A stretch of 38,630 bases of DNA. It comes from Bdellovibrio sp. GTDB taxonomy: Bacteria; Bdellovibrionota; Bdellovibrionia; Bdellovibrionales; Bdellovibrionaceae. The translations under genes and the position numbers were made by a program. Positions 24,895-33,094 of the stretch are shown piece after piece. The DNA lies in contig JACMQO010000092.1 of assembly GCA_014376935.1 (NCBI GenBank), positions 1 to 38,630 on the forward strand, written 5' to 3'. The notes beneath the pieces were generated by a model. It was not told where the DNA came from, did not search any database, and saw only the letters and a list, made by a program, of their open reading frames with translations. Within the stretch, counting starts at the first letter, position 1; each line of letters begins with the position of its first letter.

Positions 24895-26046
24895 ATGTTC
24901 TTTCAGGTTTCTAAAAAAACGTGGGCCTTTGCCTTTGCTTACTTAAGTATGTTTGCACTAGGTATTGCAGATAACACACGCGGCCCGTTGTTTTCAGATT
25001 TGTTATCGGCATTTAAACTTTCAAATTGGCAAGGCTCAATGAGCTTTGCGTTGGCTTCGGCGGCAGGCCTTGTCGGAAATGTCTCTTCGACGTATTTATT
25101 TAAAAAATTTAATTTAGCCGACACATTATCTGGAGCCTTATTTATCATGGCGTCGGGCCTTTTGCTAATGGCTTTAGCTCCAGATTTTAACCTTTATATT
25201 TTAGGCGCGATATTTTTTGGTTACAGCATGGGGTTGATGGGCGTCACGCAAACCCTGATGATCAATGAAAGTGTTCAGCCCCTGAACCAATCCAAAGCGA
25301 TGTCAGGTATGCACGGCATTTATGGATTATCAAGTTTGGTGGCTCCGCTCGTGGCCGCCCAGGCACCACGCTTCATTGATTCGTGGAGAGCTGCTTTTTT
25401 TGTCGTTGCCGCAATAGCTTTTTTGGTAGCACTTAGTTCGGTCGCGTTAAAAGCCAAACCAAATTTTGTTGTGCACGAAGTTTTACAAGAAAAAGTGGAC
25501 TCGAAAAAGCCGATTAAAACTTTATTTTTTTTAGGCGGAATTTTTGCGTTTTACGTTGTGGCCGAAATTCTGGTTTCATCGCGATTAGCACTTTACATGC
25601 GGACCTACTTTCAAATGGATTTAGAAGCCTCAAGTCAGTACGTGACTTACTTTTTTATGTTTTTGCTGTTTGGTCGTTTGGTTTTTGCCCTGAAAGCATT
25701 TCGTATTTCGTTACGTCGGCAATTAAATATTTCGCTGATACTGTCTTTATCATTTTTAATTTTAGGTTTAAATGTACATCCTTTTTTCTTAGTTATGACG
25801 GGACTCAGTATGGCGCCATTTTATCCGCTATCGATCACGTACATATCTGAACAGACGGGAATTTATAAAAGACCATTTTTAACTTTCGCAATTAGTTTTC
25901 AAAGTGTATGCGTCATTAGTATGCATATGGGAGTTGGTTATCTGACAGATCAATTCGGCTTATTTTATGCTTTCGGAGTCGGTATTATTTCGCTAGTATT
26001 GGCCTTAGTATGTGTCAATTTTCATCCAAAGGTTTTTTCTACTTAG
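24895..26046 (+). CDS. Major facilitator superfamily transporter
   Basis: This is a 383-residue inner-membrane protein with about twelve hydrophobic segments, compatible with an MFS carrier. The first helix reads FAYLSMFALGIADNTRGPLF, similar to the sugar-transporter-like MFS subgroup, and the cytoplasmic loop after helix six carries Lys-rich KEKVDSKKP. The substrate cannot be told. The ATG follows the lipoprotein stop by two bases, so it is translationally coupled, and the next gene starts 37 bases before its end in another frame. The position between two outer-membrane proteins and a lipoprotein suggests it may serve an envelope-spanning process, although a simple metabolite carrier is equally possible. 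Confidence 0.87.
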   Translation: MFFQVSKKTWAFAFAYLSMFALGIADNTRGPLFSDLLSAFKLSNWQGSMSFALASAAGLVGNVSSTYLFKKFNLADTLSGALFIMASGLLLMALAPDFNLYILGAIFFGYSMGLMGVTQTLMINESVQPLNQSKAMSGMHGIYGLSSLVAPLVAAQAPRFIDSWRAAFFVVAAIAFLVALSSVALKAKPNFVVHEVLQEKVDSKKPIKTLFFLGGIFAFYVVAEILVSSRLALYMRTYFQMDLEASSQYVTYFFMFLLFGRLVFALKAFRISLRRQLNISLILSLSFLILGLNVHPFFLVMTGLSMAPFYPLSITYISEQTGIYKRPFLTFAISFQSVCVISMHMGVGYLTDQFGLFYAFGVGIISLVLALVCVNFHPKVFST

Positions 26047-27035
26047 TTTTTACGATTGCGCTTCTGCTTGGACGGGCGGGATGGGCTGAATACGTCCCGT
26101 ATAAAACAGCCTCGATTGATCGATTTATTGATTATCAAAAAATTACGGCCCTATCTGATCGAGACGACTGGGAGATCGGCGAAATTCTGCCGATCATTTC
26201 GCAAAATGCAAATTTAGGCGTGATCGGTTTTGTTGAGCTTAATTCTGTCATTCCCGTCGGATTTAAAAAATTTGAATTGCGATTAAAGCTATTACGGCAA
26301 TCTAGAAAATATTTTATTCAAACAGGTGATACGGTTCGACGAATGGATTTAGGTATTCATAACGAAGACTACACGGGTTCGACCGAATTATTAATTCATC
26401 AAAGCCAAATGAATGTCTCTTCACGTTATCGCCCTTTGTTCTATCAAGGTGTGGCGATCGGTGAAACGGCTCAAACTTTATTTGAAAAAGAGTTCTTAGT
26501 AACGTACCTAGGAAGTTTGTCGTACGGAGTAAAAGATTGGTTCACCATCGGAAGCGTATTGCCGGCCAATTTACTTGGAGCCCCGAATGCCAATTTCAAA
26601 GCCAGAGTGTGGGATACTGAATCAACAACTCTTTCAACAGGGCTAGCATTTACTCGTCTGGTAAAGGATGACGAATCCACTCTAAATTTAAATTTGTATT
26701 GGGATTCGATATCATCAGGCTCTTTAATCACACATACTTTTTTAAGTTTGGGTTTAGTGAAGTGGAAGGGTGCGGCGGATGCATCGGCCATCAAAGCCTT
26801 AGGTTCTAGTTCGTTTCAAACAGGTTACGAAGTCATCTTAAGCAATTGGGATCGTTTCTTAATTGGTCCCAGTTACAACTTCGAAAAAAAGGCGCTGGGT
26901 GGTTACTTGTCTTACGTTTGGGTTTACGACCGCTTTCATTTTCAATTATCCGCGAATGCGACCGACATTACGCATCTACGCGCATCGGCGACAGATGGTT
27001 ACTACGGATTTTTTGACTTGTACTGGAGATTCTAA
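26010..27035 (+). CDS. Exported beta-barrel-like protein, start nested in the MFS gene
   Basis: This is a 341-residue protein with a Sec signal peptide (FFYLVFTIALLLGRAGWA, cleavage before EYV). The mature part has repeated strand patterns with aromatic girdle residues and ends in LYWRF, a clear outer-membrane barrel terminus. No later in-frame ATG precedes the signal peptide, so the start at 26010, inside the last 37 bases of the MFS gene, is the best choice even though no ribosome-binding site is visible; coupling to upstream translation is likely. It shares the motif pattern of Bdellovibrio-type barrels but I recognise no family. Its stop TAA overlaps the ATG of the next gene. Confidence 0.8.
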   Translation: MCQFSSKGFFYLVFTIALLLGRAGWAEYVPYKTASIDRFIDYQKITALSDRDDWEIGEILPIISQNANLGVIGFVELNSVIPVGFKKFELRLKLLRQSRKYFIQTGDTVRRMDLGIHNEDYTGSTELLIHQSQMNVSSRYRPLFYQGVAIGETAQTLFEKEFLVTYLGSLSYGVKDWFTIGSVLPANLLGAPNANFKARVWDTESTTLSTGLAFTRLVKDDESTLNLNLYWDSISSGSLITHTFLSLGLVKWKGAADASAIKALGSSSFQTGYEVILSNWDRFLIGPSYNFEKKALGGYLSYVWVYDRFHFQLSANATDITHLRASATDGYYGFFDLYWRF

Positions 27036-28189
27036 TGGCCGTCTTTTTCGTCAGCTGTCCTTTAAATTATGAAAATCACTTAGTTGAAGAGATGAAAACT
27101 TTTTGGTTTGAAATGATGGACTTAGACGGCATGCCCACGCGCGAACCTTTACCCGAATTTTCGATCGAGGCGGGTGGCGTTGAAATGAAAGTGCCCGAAC
27201 ACATCGGCTACCAGCTGAATTTTTTTAGTAAGATTGCCCATCGTATATTGATTCGTATTCACAGTTTTGAATCTAGGTTTTACGATCAATTTGAACGCGA
27301 GATGAAAGTGGTTCCGCTACCAAAGTGGATTCCAAAATGCCAAATCAAAATCAAAATTGAAACTGTCAAGTCACGACTCAATCACGAACGAAATTTACTT
27401 GAAGTTTGTGACCGAGTTTTACCGCCCTTAGGATACACTCCCGTGCATGCTGAAGATGCCGATCATCAACTGTTTATTCGAATTGTTAAAGATCGCACCA
27501 CGTTAAGCCTTGATACTTCGGGAGAACACTTACATCGTCGTGGTTACGCTGTTTATCGCGGCGAAGCCCCGTTACGTGAAAACTTAGCGGCCTTGGTGGA
27601 TCAAATCGCCGTGCAATCCGGATTTGACTCTAATACGATGACGTTGGTTGACCCCTTCGCAGGCTCAGGCACAATGATTTTTGAAATGGCCAGTTTGCGT
27701 CAGCCGAATTTTAAACGTGATTTTGCGTGGCTCCATTTTTTAAATAAGCCAAAAATTTTTAATTCGGAATCGTGGGTTAAAAACTTTCGTTGGTTACAAA
27801 CAATAAAAAAATTAAAAGCCGTTGCGGTCGAGATCGATGAAAAGTCGGTCACCAATATCGAAAAAAACAAAGTGCTATTTTCTGAAATGTACCCCCAAGT
27901 GCAATTGGACCTAAAGGTCATTCATCAAGATAGTAGCCAATTGAAAAAAACAGATTTCGACGTTCAACAAAATTACTGGTTAGTGAGTAATCCACCCTAT
28001 GGAATCCGTCTTAAAAACGATGCCGTTCCTGCCATGTTTACCCATGTCGAATCGTTAATTCCTTTAAAAGGGGCTTTGATCCTGCATCCTGAGTCGATGC
28101 GCATTCAATTCAACCGGCTTAAACTAAGTTCTGAAATTGATTTTGCAAATCAAGGGCTTAATATTAAAATGTCGCAGTTTTCAAGCTAA
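27035..28189 (+). CDS. THUMP/UPF0020 RNA methyltransferase (RlmL/Trm14-like)
   Basis: These enzymes methylate guanine N2 in 23S rRNA or tRNA. The 384-residue protein has an N-terminal ferredoxin-like and THUMP-type region (about 1-165), the family linker LHRRGYAVYRGEAPLRENLA (166-185), an AdoMet site DPFAGSGT (206-213) and the N6/N2-methylase motif SNPPYG (317-322). It is about half the length of E. coli RlmL, which carries a second domain, so it corresponds to the N-terminal half or to YpsC-like proteins. It starts at TAATG with the preceding barrel gene, an odd pairing of RNA modification with envelope genes that probably reflects operon packing rather than function. Confidence 0.88.
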   Translation: MAVFFVSCPLNYENHLVEEMKTFWFEMMDLDGMPTREPLPEFSIEAGGVEMKVPEHIGYQLNFFSKIAHRILIRIHSFESRFYDQFEREMKVVPLPKWIPKCQIKIKIETVKSRLNHERNLLEVCDRVLPPLGYTPVHAEDADHQLFIRIVKDRTTLSLDTSGEHLHRRGYAVYRGEAPLRENLAALVDQIAVQSGFDSNTMTLVDPFAGSGTMIFEMASLRQPNFKRDFAWLHFLNKPKIFNSESWVKNFRWLQTIKKLKAVAVEIDEKSVTNIEKNKVLFSEMYPQVQLDLKVIHQDSSQLKKTDFDVQQNYWLVSNPPYGIRLKNDAVPAMFTHVESLIPLKGALILHPESMRIQFNRLKLSSEIDFANQGLNIKMSQFSS

Positions 28190-28280
28190 CCAATCATTCG
28201 TCATAAGTTAGACACTCGTATTTATTTTACATACTCTCTTTAGGATTTGGTTAGGCTCATTGTCATTTAAGAGTGAAATG

Positions 28281-28309
28281 TGGACGTTTCTGAAAGAATT
28301 CGTTATACA
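28281..28309 (+). promoter_or_regulatory. Possible promoter of the lipoprotein at 28339
   Basis: TGGACG (28281-28286) and TATACA (28304-28309) lie 17 bases apart, each a four-of-six match, about 30 bases before the ATG. Low certainty. Confidence 0.3.
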
Positions 28310-28338
28310 TCACATGACTTTTTTAAGGGGGTTTTGTG

Positions 28339-29292
28339 ATGTCGCCTAAATTTGGATTACTTGTTGTCGCTTCTCAGTTGGCTTTATTTTCATGTGCCCC
28401 TAAGGATGATAAATTAGTTAAGCCTGCGGTTGTTGGCGTTCAAAGCGTTCCGGCTTCAGAAGACGCAGTTAAGATGTTATTTATCTCTTTAGATCGCCAA
28501 GTTGAAGCTCTTCATTATTTAAAAGTGGCTTTGAATTCCGATTTCGCGTTTTCACGTAAAATTACTTTAGAAGACGTGGCTCCAGGTGCAAAAAAGCTTT
28601 CCGCGAACCCCGATAAATTGGATACCGGTGATTACTTGCAAACAGCCCCTTCTAATTTGCTAGCCACTGTCGTTATGAGCGATGACAAAACAACTGTTAA
28701 AACAGTTCGCATTCAGGATAACGGGAATGGTCTGACGGAACAGGCGCTTTTTCCGAAAGCGAATAATCCAAAAAACGAATCGGTTTTGTCTGCTAAAAAC
28801 ATTCAAAAACAAATCACGGTCGACAAGTTAACAACAAAAGATAAAGACGGTAACGAGGTTGTCGTCGATGGTAAATACGCCATTGAGATATCGGCTTACG
28901 ACGAAACCAACGCCAAAGTGGGCGGCAACGGTTTTTCAAATACCTTTTCGAAGTTCACAATTTTTTGGGACGGTAAAGTTGAATCTTTAAATCAAGATAT
29001 CAAAATCACTTCGGCTTTACTTGGGCAAAATAAATATGGTGTTACAAAATTTACCGCAAAGTCGACTGAAGATTCAACTTTGACGGTTTCTTTAGGTGAA
29101 CTTTGCGCCTCTTTAAATGGTTCTATCAAATTAACTAGCACGGCAAAACCTGCAAAAGGCCAGTCAGCGAACGAGGTTTATTCAGTGAACGTTGTTGATT
29201 CTTCGATTTCGGTTGTTGGCAAATCCGTTAGCTTTCAAGCAGCGGCTTGTGCATCAAGACCGCTGGTTGATATCAGAAAATTACTTCAATAA
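28339..29292 (+). CDS. Predicted lipoprotein of unknown function
   Basis: This is a 317-residue predicted lipoprotein. AAGGGGG lies seven bases before the ATG at 28339; a GTG one codon earlier is less likely. The signal peptide ends in LALFSC with lipidation at Cys19, followed by a charged linker (APKDDK). The rest looks beta-rich, with short repeated segments such as KVGGNGFSNTFSKFTIFWDG, and a Cys pair near the C terminus (LCASLNG, AACASRP) that could form a disulfide. I recognise no family. The gene appears monocistronic: it is preceded by a 150-base gap and its stop lies five bases from the stop of the convergent gene. Confidence 0.82.
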   Translation: MSPKFGLLVVASQLALFSCAPKDDKLVKPAVVGVQSVPASEDAVKMLFISLDRQVEALHYLKVALNSDFAFSRKITLEDVAPGAKKLSANPDKLDTGDYLQTAPSNLLATVVMSDDKTTVKTVRIQDNGNGLTEQALFPKANNPKNESVLSAKNIQKQITVDKLTTKDKDGNEVVVDGKYAIEISAYDETNAKVGGNGFSNTFSKFTIFWDGKVESLNQDIKITSALLGQNKYGVTKFTAKSTEDSTLTVSLGELCASLNGSIKLTSTAKPAKGQSANEVYSVNVVDSSISVVGKSVSFQAAACASRPLVDIRKLLQ

Positions 29293-29297
29293 TTAAA

Positions 29298-30446
29298 TTA
29301 TTTTAAAACTCTTAGTTTTGAATACAATGGGAAGTGGTCAGACACTCCCATATTTTTTTCGTTATCGGGTCTGAAGGCTAAAGGGGCTCCGTTTCGTTTC
29401 ATGTTGTCAGCAGTACGCACGACTTCGATCGAATCTGGAATCAATTCTAGTTTAGCTTCTTTTAATCCATTGCCGTAAACAACAACGTCTAAAAACGACC
29501 AACCACCGCGGTAGTTATGGCTGCCTAAACACGATTTGCATCCGACTAAGTGTGAAACTTGTCCGACCGAACTGAAATCAGATTTAAAGAAGTTTTGCGT
29601 TTCTTCTTCTTCGGCCGTGATATTTAAATCACCCCCGAAAATAACTGCGCGCCCTTGTTTGTTGTAATCAGCCACTAATTTTTTTGTGAACTGAACAGCT
29701 TGTCTACGCCATGTGACAGGGTTTTGCTGTGACGGAAAGTGAGCCACTAAGAAAGTAAGATCTTTTTTATTGGGTAAAGTCACCGTGACTTCTAAGATGC
29801 CGCGCGAACGTTTGGCCCATTTTAACTGCTCTGGGTTTGGGTCTTCGTAAGGAACAAGGTGAAGTTTGGGCTGGCCCTTTAACGGAAATTTAGAAATAAA
29901 TCCTGGGTCGATCCCGCGTAGGTCAGGCCCTTCAATCAAGATGATGGTTTTATAACCTAAATCACTCAGTTGTTTGTTCACCAGCATCTTTAAGACATTT
30001 TCGTTTTCAACTTCTTCTAGCATTAGGTTGTCAGGGCCTTTGCCGCCGTCAACGGTACGGATCACTTTAGCGATATTGGCTAATTTCGTGTTTACGACTT
30101 CGTCATTGTAATCAAGATCTTCACACTCTGAACGACGGCTATTACTTTTTTGAGTTTTACAAAAAGCGACGACTTCAGGTTTTGATTTTTCAGCGCGTGG
30201 AAGATAAACAAAATCTTCGCGGTCTTTGTCGTGGATATTGTCGAAAAGGTTTTCGACGTTATACTGCATGACCGAAATTTCGTCCGCACTTTTTTGGAAT
30301 TTAGAAAGATCAGAAGGTGTCGAAAAGTTTGACGCTGAACCGGATGGATCAGATAAATGACCCTTCTGATTTGACTGACAAGCGACGAAAACCAAGGCTG
30401 ATAAGAATCCTAACGAAAGCTTCATTTTTAGTTGTAGTTTTTTCAT
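29298..30446 (-). CDS. Endonuclease/exonuclease/phosphatase-family lipoprotein
   Basis: The EEP fold (DNase I-like) cleaves phosphodiester or phosphomonoester bonds with Mg. The start is placed at the ATG at 30446, giving 382 residues and a signal peptide ending ALVFVAC (Cys23, likely lipidated; the -3 residue is Phe, slightly unusual). The longer reading would add 29 residues that run into the divergent promoter region. Catalytic motifs are intact: MQYNVENLFD (Asn62, Glu64), LEEVEN, VAHFPSQ, GGDLNIT, SFLDVVVYG and GVSDHFP. Several Cys (KSCLGS, ECEDLD) may form disulfides in the periplasm or outside. An exported nuclease would suit use of host or environmental nucleic acid; a phosphatase role is an alternative. 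Confidence 0.87.
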   Translation of the reverse strand: MKKLQLKMKLSLGFLSALVFVACQSNQKGHLSDPSGSASNFSTPSDLSKFQKSADEISVMQYNVENLFDNIHDKDREDFVYLPRAEKSKPEVVAFCKTQKSNSRRSECEDLDYNDEVVNTKLANIAKVIRTVDGGKGPDNLMLEEVENENVLKMLVNKQLSDLGYKTIILIEGPDLRGIDPGFISKFPLKGQPKLHLVPYEDPNPEQLKWAKRSRGILEVTVTLPNKKDLTFLVAHFPSQQNPVTWRRQAVQFTKKLVADYNKQGRAVIFGGDLNITAEEEETQNFFKSDFSSVGQVSHLVGCKSCLGSHNYRGGWSFLDVVVYGNGLKEAKLELIPDSIEVVRTADNMKRNGAPLAFRPDNEKNMGVSDHFPLYSKLRVLK

Positions 30447-30484
30447 GTTACGAACGTATTCGAAAACTTTTTTAAGAGCTAGTT

Positions 30485-30514
30485 TAGACAGTATGTTGTG
30501 CGGTGTGATATAAG
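30485..30514 (+). promoter_or_regulatory. Promoter of the barrel gene at 30552
   Basis: TAGACA (30485-30490) and TATAAG (30509-30514) are 18 bases apart, each a five-of-six match. The predicted start near 30521 leaves a leader of about 30 bases containing the GGGGGA ribosome-binding site. Confidence 0.5.
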
Positions 30515-30551
30515 AGTTAGGCCTTTTAACCACGTCTCGGGGGAATTAGAC

Positions 30552-31436
30552 ATGCGCCATTTTCTACAAATCATTTGCTTTGTTTTCGCTATTAATGCTT
30601 ACGCTCAGGACAAAGAGATGATCAATTCATCATCGATTGATTTTGAAAACTACCAACCGAAATCATTTGGTATTACTTTCTTTAATTTAGCGGGTTATTC
30701 GGATCAACAATTTCGTCAATCAGATCCATCATTTACGATGTACGATAGTTTTATTTCGTTTAACTATAAGGTAAATCGTGATTTCCGCATCGGAGCGCGC
30801 CCTGCATTTGGTTACACGACAAGCGGTTCTAATTATAAAGGTGAACAAGTCGGCGATCGCATGATCGCGCGTGATTTTTCGTTAGTCGCAAAATTTTTAA
30901 ATTTGTTTGATGAACAATTACCAGCGGCTTGGGATATCTCGAATCAATTTCGTTTGTACCTTCCAACAAGTGACGGCTCAAAGACGGAAGGTATGATCGC
31001 GCGCCTTCGCTCAGAGTTTCAAGTTGTTTATCATATCAGCCGTGGGATGGAAGTTCGTTACTACGCAAAACCAAGTTACTACTTTCAACGGTCAACGACT
31101 TACGCATTTTACTATCCTGATAATCCAACAAATCCAGTACCAAGAACAACATCGTTCATGGATTTAGAGCACGGTGGTGAATTTAGTTATGATTTAAATC
31201 GTTACTTCGCGATTCATCCAGCTTTTGAATTTAAAGAAGAGTGGTCAAATTCATCACCATCACAAAACTTAGGTCAGTACCGCACTTCAAAATTACGCAC
31301 GGGCGTGGGTTTAGAAATTGCTCCTAGTCGCGATTTAAACTTCATCGTCAGTATCCAAACCACACAAGACTTGTTAGCGACCGACAGAACGCCTGAAACA
31401 GGGTACGTCTTAATGACAAACGCCGCTTTATTCTAA
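30552..31436 (+). CDS. Outer-membrane beta-barrel-like protein
   Basis: This 294-residue exported protein starts at the ATG at 30552, where GGGGGA lies eight to nine bases upstream and the reading begins with a clear signal peptide (MRHFLQIICFVFAINAYA, cleavage before QDK). An earlier frame start at 30498 would add 18 residues that spoil the signal. Strands with alternating Tyr, Phe and polar residues run through the protein and it ends in TNAALF, an aromatic barrel terminus. I recognise no family, although the pattern fits a 12- to 14-strand porin-like barrel. The stop codon overlaps that of the convergent rluA-like gene by three bases. Confidence 0.8.
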   Translation: MRHFLQIICFVFAINAYAQDKEMINSSSIDFENYQPKSFGITFFNLAGYSDQQFRQSDPSFTMYDSFISFNYKVNRDFRIGARPAFGYTTSGSNYKGEQVGDRMIARDFSLVAKFLNLFDEQLPAAWDISNQFRLYLPTSDGSKTEGMIARLRSEFQVVYHISRGMEVRYYAKPSYYFQRSTTYAFYYPDNPTNPVPRTTSFMDLEHGGEFSYDLNRYFAIHPAFEFKEEWSNSSPSQNLGQYRTSKLRTGVGLEIAPSRDLNFIVSIQTTQDLLATDRTPETGYVLMTNAALF

Positions 31437-32305
31437 AGCTGCTCGGGCAGTTTAAATTCGTAGGTTTTATCATTCCAGGTAAAACCTATTTCGCAAGCTC
31501 TTAGCGCAATTCCATTTTTTGGCCAAATTGTTTTTGATCCGTACAAAACATCGCCGCAAATCGGCGCTTGCATCGCGCTTGTTTGCGCACGGATCTGGTG
31601 TGTTCGTCCGGTCATCAGATTTATTTTAATCCAACTTGTATCTGGGCCAATCACTTGCTGTTCGACATCTAATTCACAGAGCGCCGATTTTTCTTGAAAA
31701 TACTCGGTCACTTTTTTTGGAGCCCGCAAAGACGTCTCCATGTAGTGAATTAATTTTTTGGGTAAGACTGAAGTCGTTTCAACTAAAGCGACATATTTTT
31801 TTTGAATCAGTCGATTCTGAATTAAATTATTAAACGCACTGACGAAATATTTGGTTTTTCCGTAAACGATCAAACCTTCTGTTAACGTATCTAAGCGGTG
31901 AGTGATCATTAACTTTCTGTTTCCCGCAATCTCAAGTTGGTAAAGCGAATTGTCGACGATGTTGTCGACCGCCGCGTGGCTTGGAATTCCGCTGGGTTTA
32001 TTTAAAACTAAAAAACTTGAATCTTCGTAAACGATTAAATCATTCCATCGGTAATCGACAGGATGGCGGCGCGGTTTTGTGTGCACTCGAAATAATGAGT
32101 TTTCAGCCACAATGATATCTTCAAGTTGTCTTTTGTGATCAATATAAATTGCACCTAATGCGATCAGAGATTTGACCGTCTCAATATCTATTTCTAGTAT
32201 TTCGTGCACGATAGCCGAAATGGAACCGGACTTTGGATTGTTAAAGTGTTTAACGCCATACTCGAAACCATGTGAATTTATTGGTGCGCCTAGATTTTGA
32301 GCCAT
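31433..32305 (-). CDS. RluA-family pseudouridine synthase
   Basis: The enzyme isomerises uridine to pseudouridine in rRNA or tRNA. The start is placed at the ATG at 32305 (290 residues), since the 39 residues upstream have no similarity to the family and overlap the neighbouring promoter. An S4-like segment (VKSLIALGAIYIDHKRQ) near the N terminus is followed by VLNKPSGIPSHA, the catalytic motif HRLDTLTEGLIVYGK with the nucleophilic Asp, RLIQKKYVALVE and LMTGRTHQIRAQ. In most relatives the position after LDxxT is Ser; here it is Glu, which I note as unusual. Target position in RNA is unknown. No ribosome-binding site is visible. Confidence 0.9.
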   Translation of the reverse strand: MAQNLGAPINSHGFEYGVKHFNNPKSGSISAIVHEILEIDIETVKSLIALGAIYIDHKRQLEDIIVAENSLFRVHTKPRRHPVDYRWNDLIVYEDSSFLVLNKPSGIPSHAAVDNIVDNSLYQLEIAGNRKLMITHRLDTLTEGLIVYGKTKYFVSAFNNLIQNRLIQKKYVALVETTSVLPKKLIHYMETSLRAPKKVTEYFQEKSALCELDVEQQVIGPDTSWIKINLMTGRTHQIRAQTSAMQAPICGDVLYGSKTIWPKNGIALRACEIGFTWNDKTYEFKLPEQL

Positions 32306-32378
32306 AAAAATAATTAGCACACTGTCCCGATGTCCTTCAAGGCTTAACAAGAACTCTTTTTTTCTACATGATGTATAA

Positions 32379-33065
32379 ATGAACGATTCTTTATTGCAGT
32401 GCTTATGGCATAGCAAAGACACCTTAACATGTTTAATACCATACGCTTACGAGCCCACGTGGGTTTACATTTTTCTTGTAACGATGATGTTGTTATCGGC
32501 TGTCGGATTACCTTTTCCTGAAGAAGCGACGTTAGTCAGTGTCGGCATCTTAGCCTACATGGGTGCTCATCCAGATAAATATCCACCTCCATACCATGGA
32601 GCACCTTACGTTCACGCGCAGACGGCAGCCATCGCGGCTTTTGTAGCGGTTTTTTTATCGGATTTCTTAATCTACGGAATAGGGCGAATGTTCGGCCGGC
32701 AGGTTTTTGATTTAAAGCCGATGCGGGCCATCTTATCAGAAGAGAATCGTCAAAAAATTGAAGCGTGGACAAAAAAATATGGTGCCTATGCGTGTGGAAT
32801 TTTTCGTTTCACACCGGGCATACGTTTTCCGGGCCACTTGGCGTGTGGGATGTTGCGTTTTCCGGCTTGGAAATTTGGCCTGATCGATGGTATCGCGGCG
32901 TTGATCTCAGTACCCACGCAAATTTTATTGTTAGCCCATTACGGCGAAACAATATTGGGCTTTTTGAAGCAGTTTAAAATTGTGGTGCTTTGTTTACTCA
33001 CAGTCGTTCTACTAGCTTTTGTTTATAAGAAGTATATTAAACCTCGGTTTGCCAGGCAACCTTAG
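32379..33065 (+). CDS. DedA-family (VTT domain) membrane protein
   Basis: DedA proteins are inner-membrane proteins, some of which flip lipid carriers such as undecaprenyl phosphate or phospholipids. This 228-residue protein has the typical order: a hydrophobic segment with GLPFPEEATL near residue 43, FLSDFLIYGIGRMFG near 90, then FRFTPGIRFPGHLACGM around 140-157 (the conserved FxRFxPxxR-like re-entrant motif) and two C-terminal hydrophobic segments, ending in a basic tail. Key acidic residues (Glu-Glu) and the arginine pair are intact. It diverges from the rluA-like gene and converges on the unknown gene at 33082, with only a small hairpin between. Confidence 0.9.
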   Translation: MNDSLLQCLWHSKDTLTCLIPYAYEPTWVYIFLVTMMLLSAVGLPFPEEATLVSVGILAYMGAHPDKYPPPYHGAPYVHAQTAAIAAFVAVFLSDFLIYGIGRMFGRQVFDLKPMRAILSEENRQKIEAWTKKYGAYACGIFRFTPGIRFPGHLACGMLRFPAWKFGLIDGIAALISVPTQILLLAHYGETILGFLKQFKIVVLCLLTVVLLAFVYKKYIKPRFARQP

Positions 33066-33094
33066 TCGCTGGCAAGCTTAATTAAGCCGCGACT
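33064..33094. terminator. Hairpin at convergent gene ends
   Basis: AGTCGC (33064-33069) pairs with GCGACT (33089-33094); the loop contains a further palindrome, GCTTAATTAAGC. It spans the stop codon of the gene at 33082. There is no U-run, so termination is uncertain. Confidence 0.3.

Noticed and set aside
29288-29302. AT-only hairpin AATAAT/ATTATT between convergent genes as a terminator
   Set aside because: Six A-T pairs only, no U-run on the plus strand; too weak to call.
30447-30533. Upstream extension of the EEP nuclease gene by 29 residues
   Set aside because: It overlaps the divergent promoter at 30485-30514 and places residues before the lipoprotein signal peptide.
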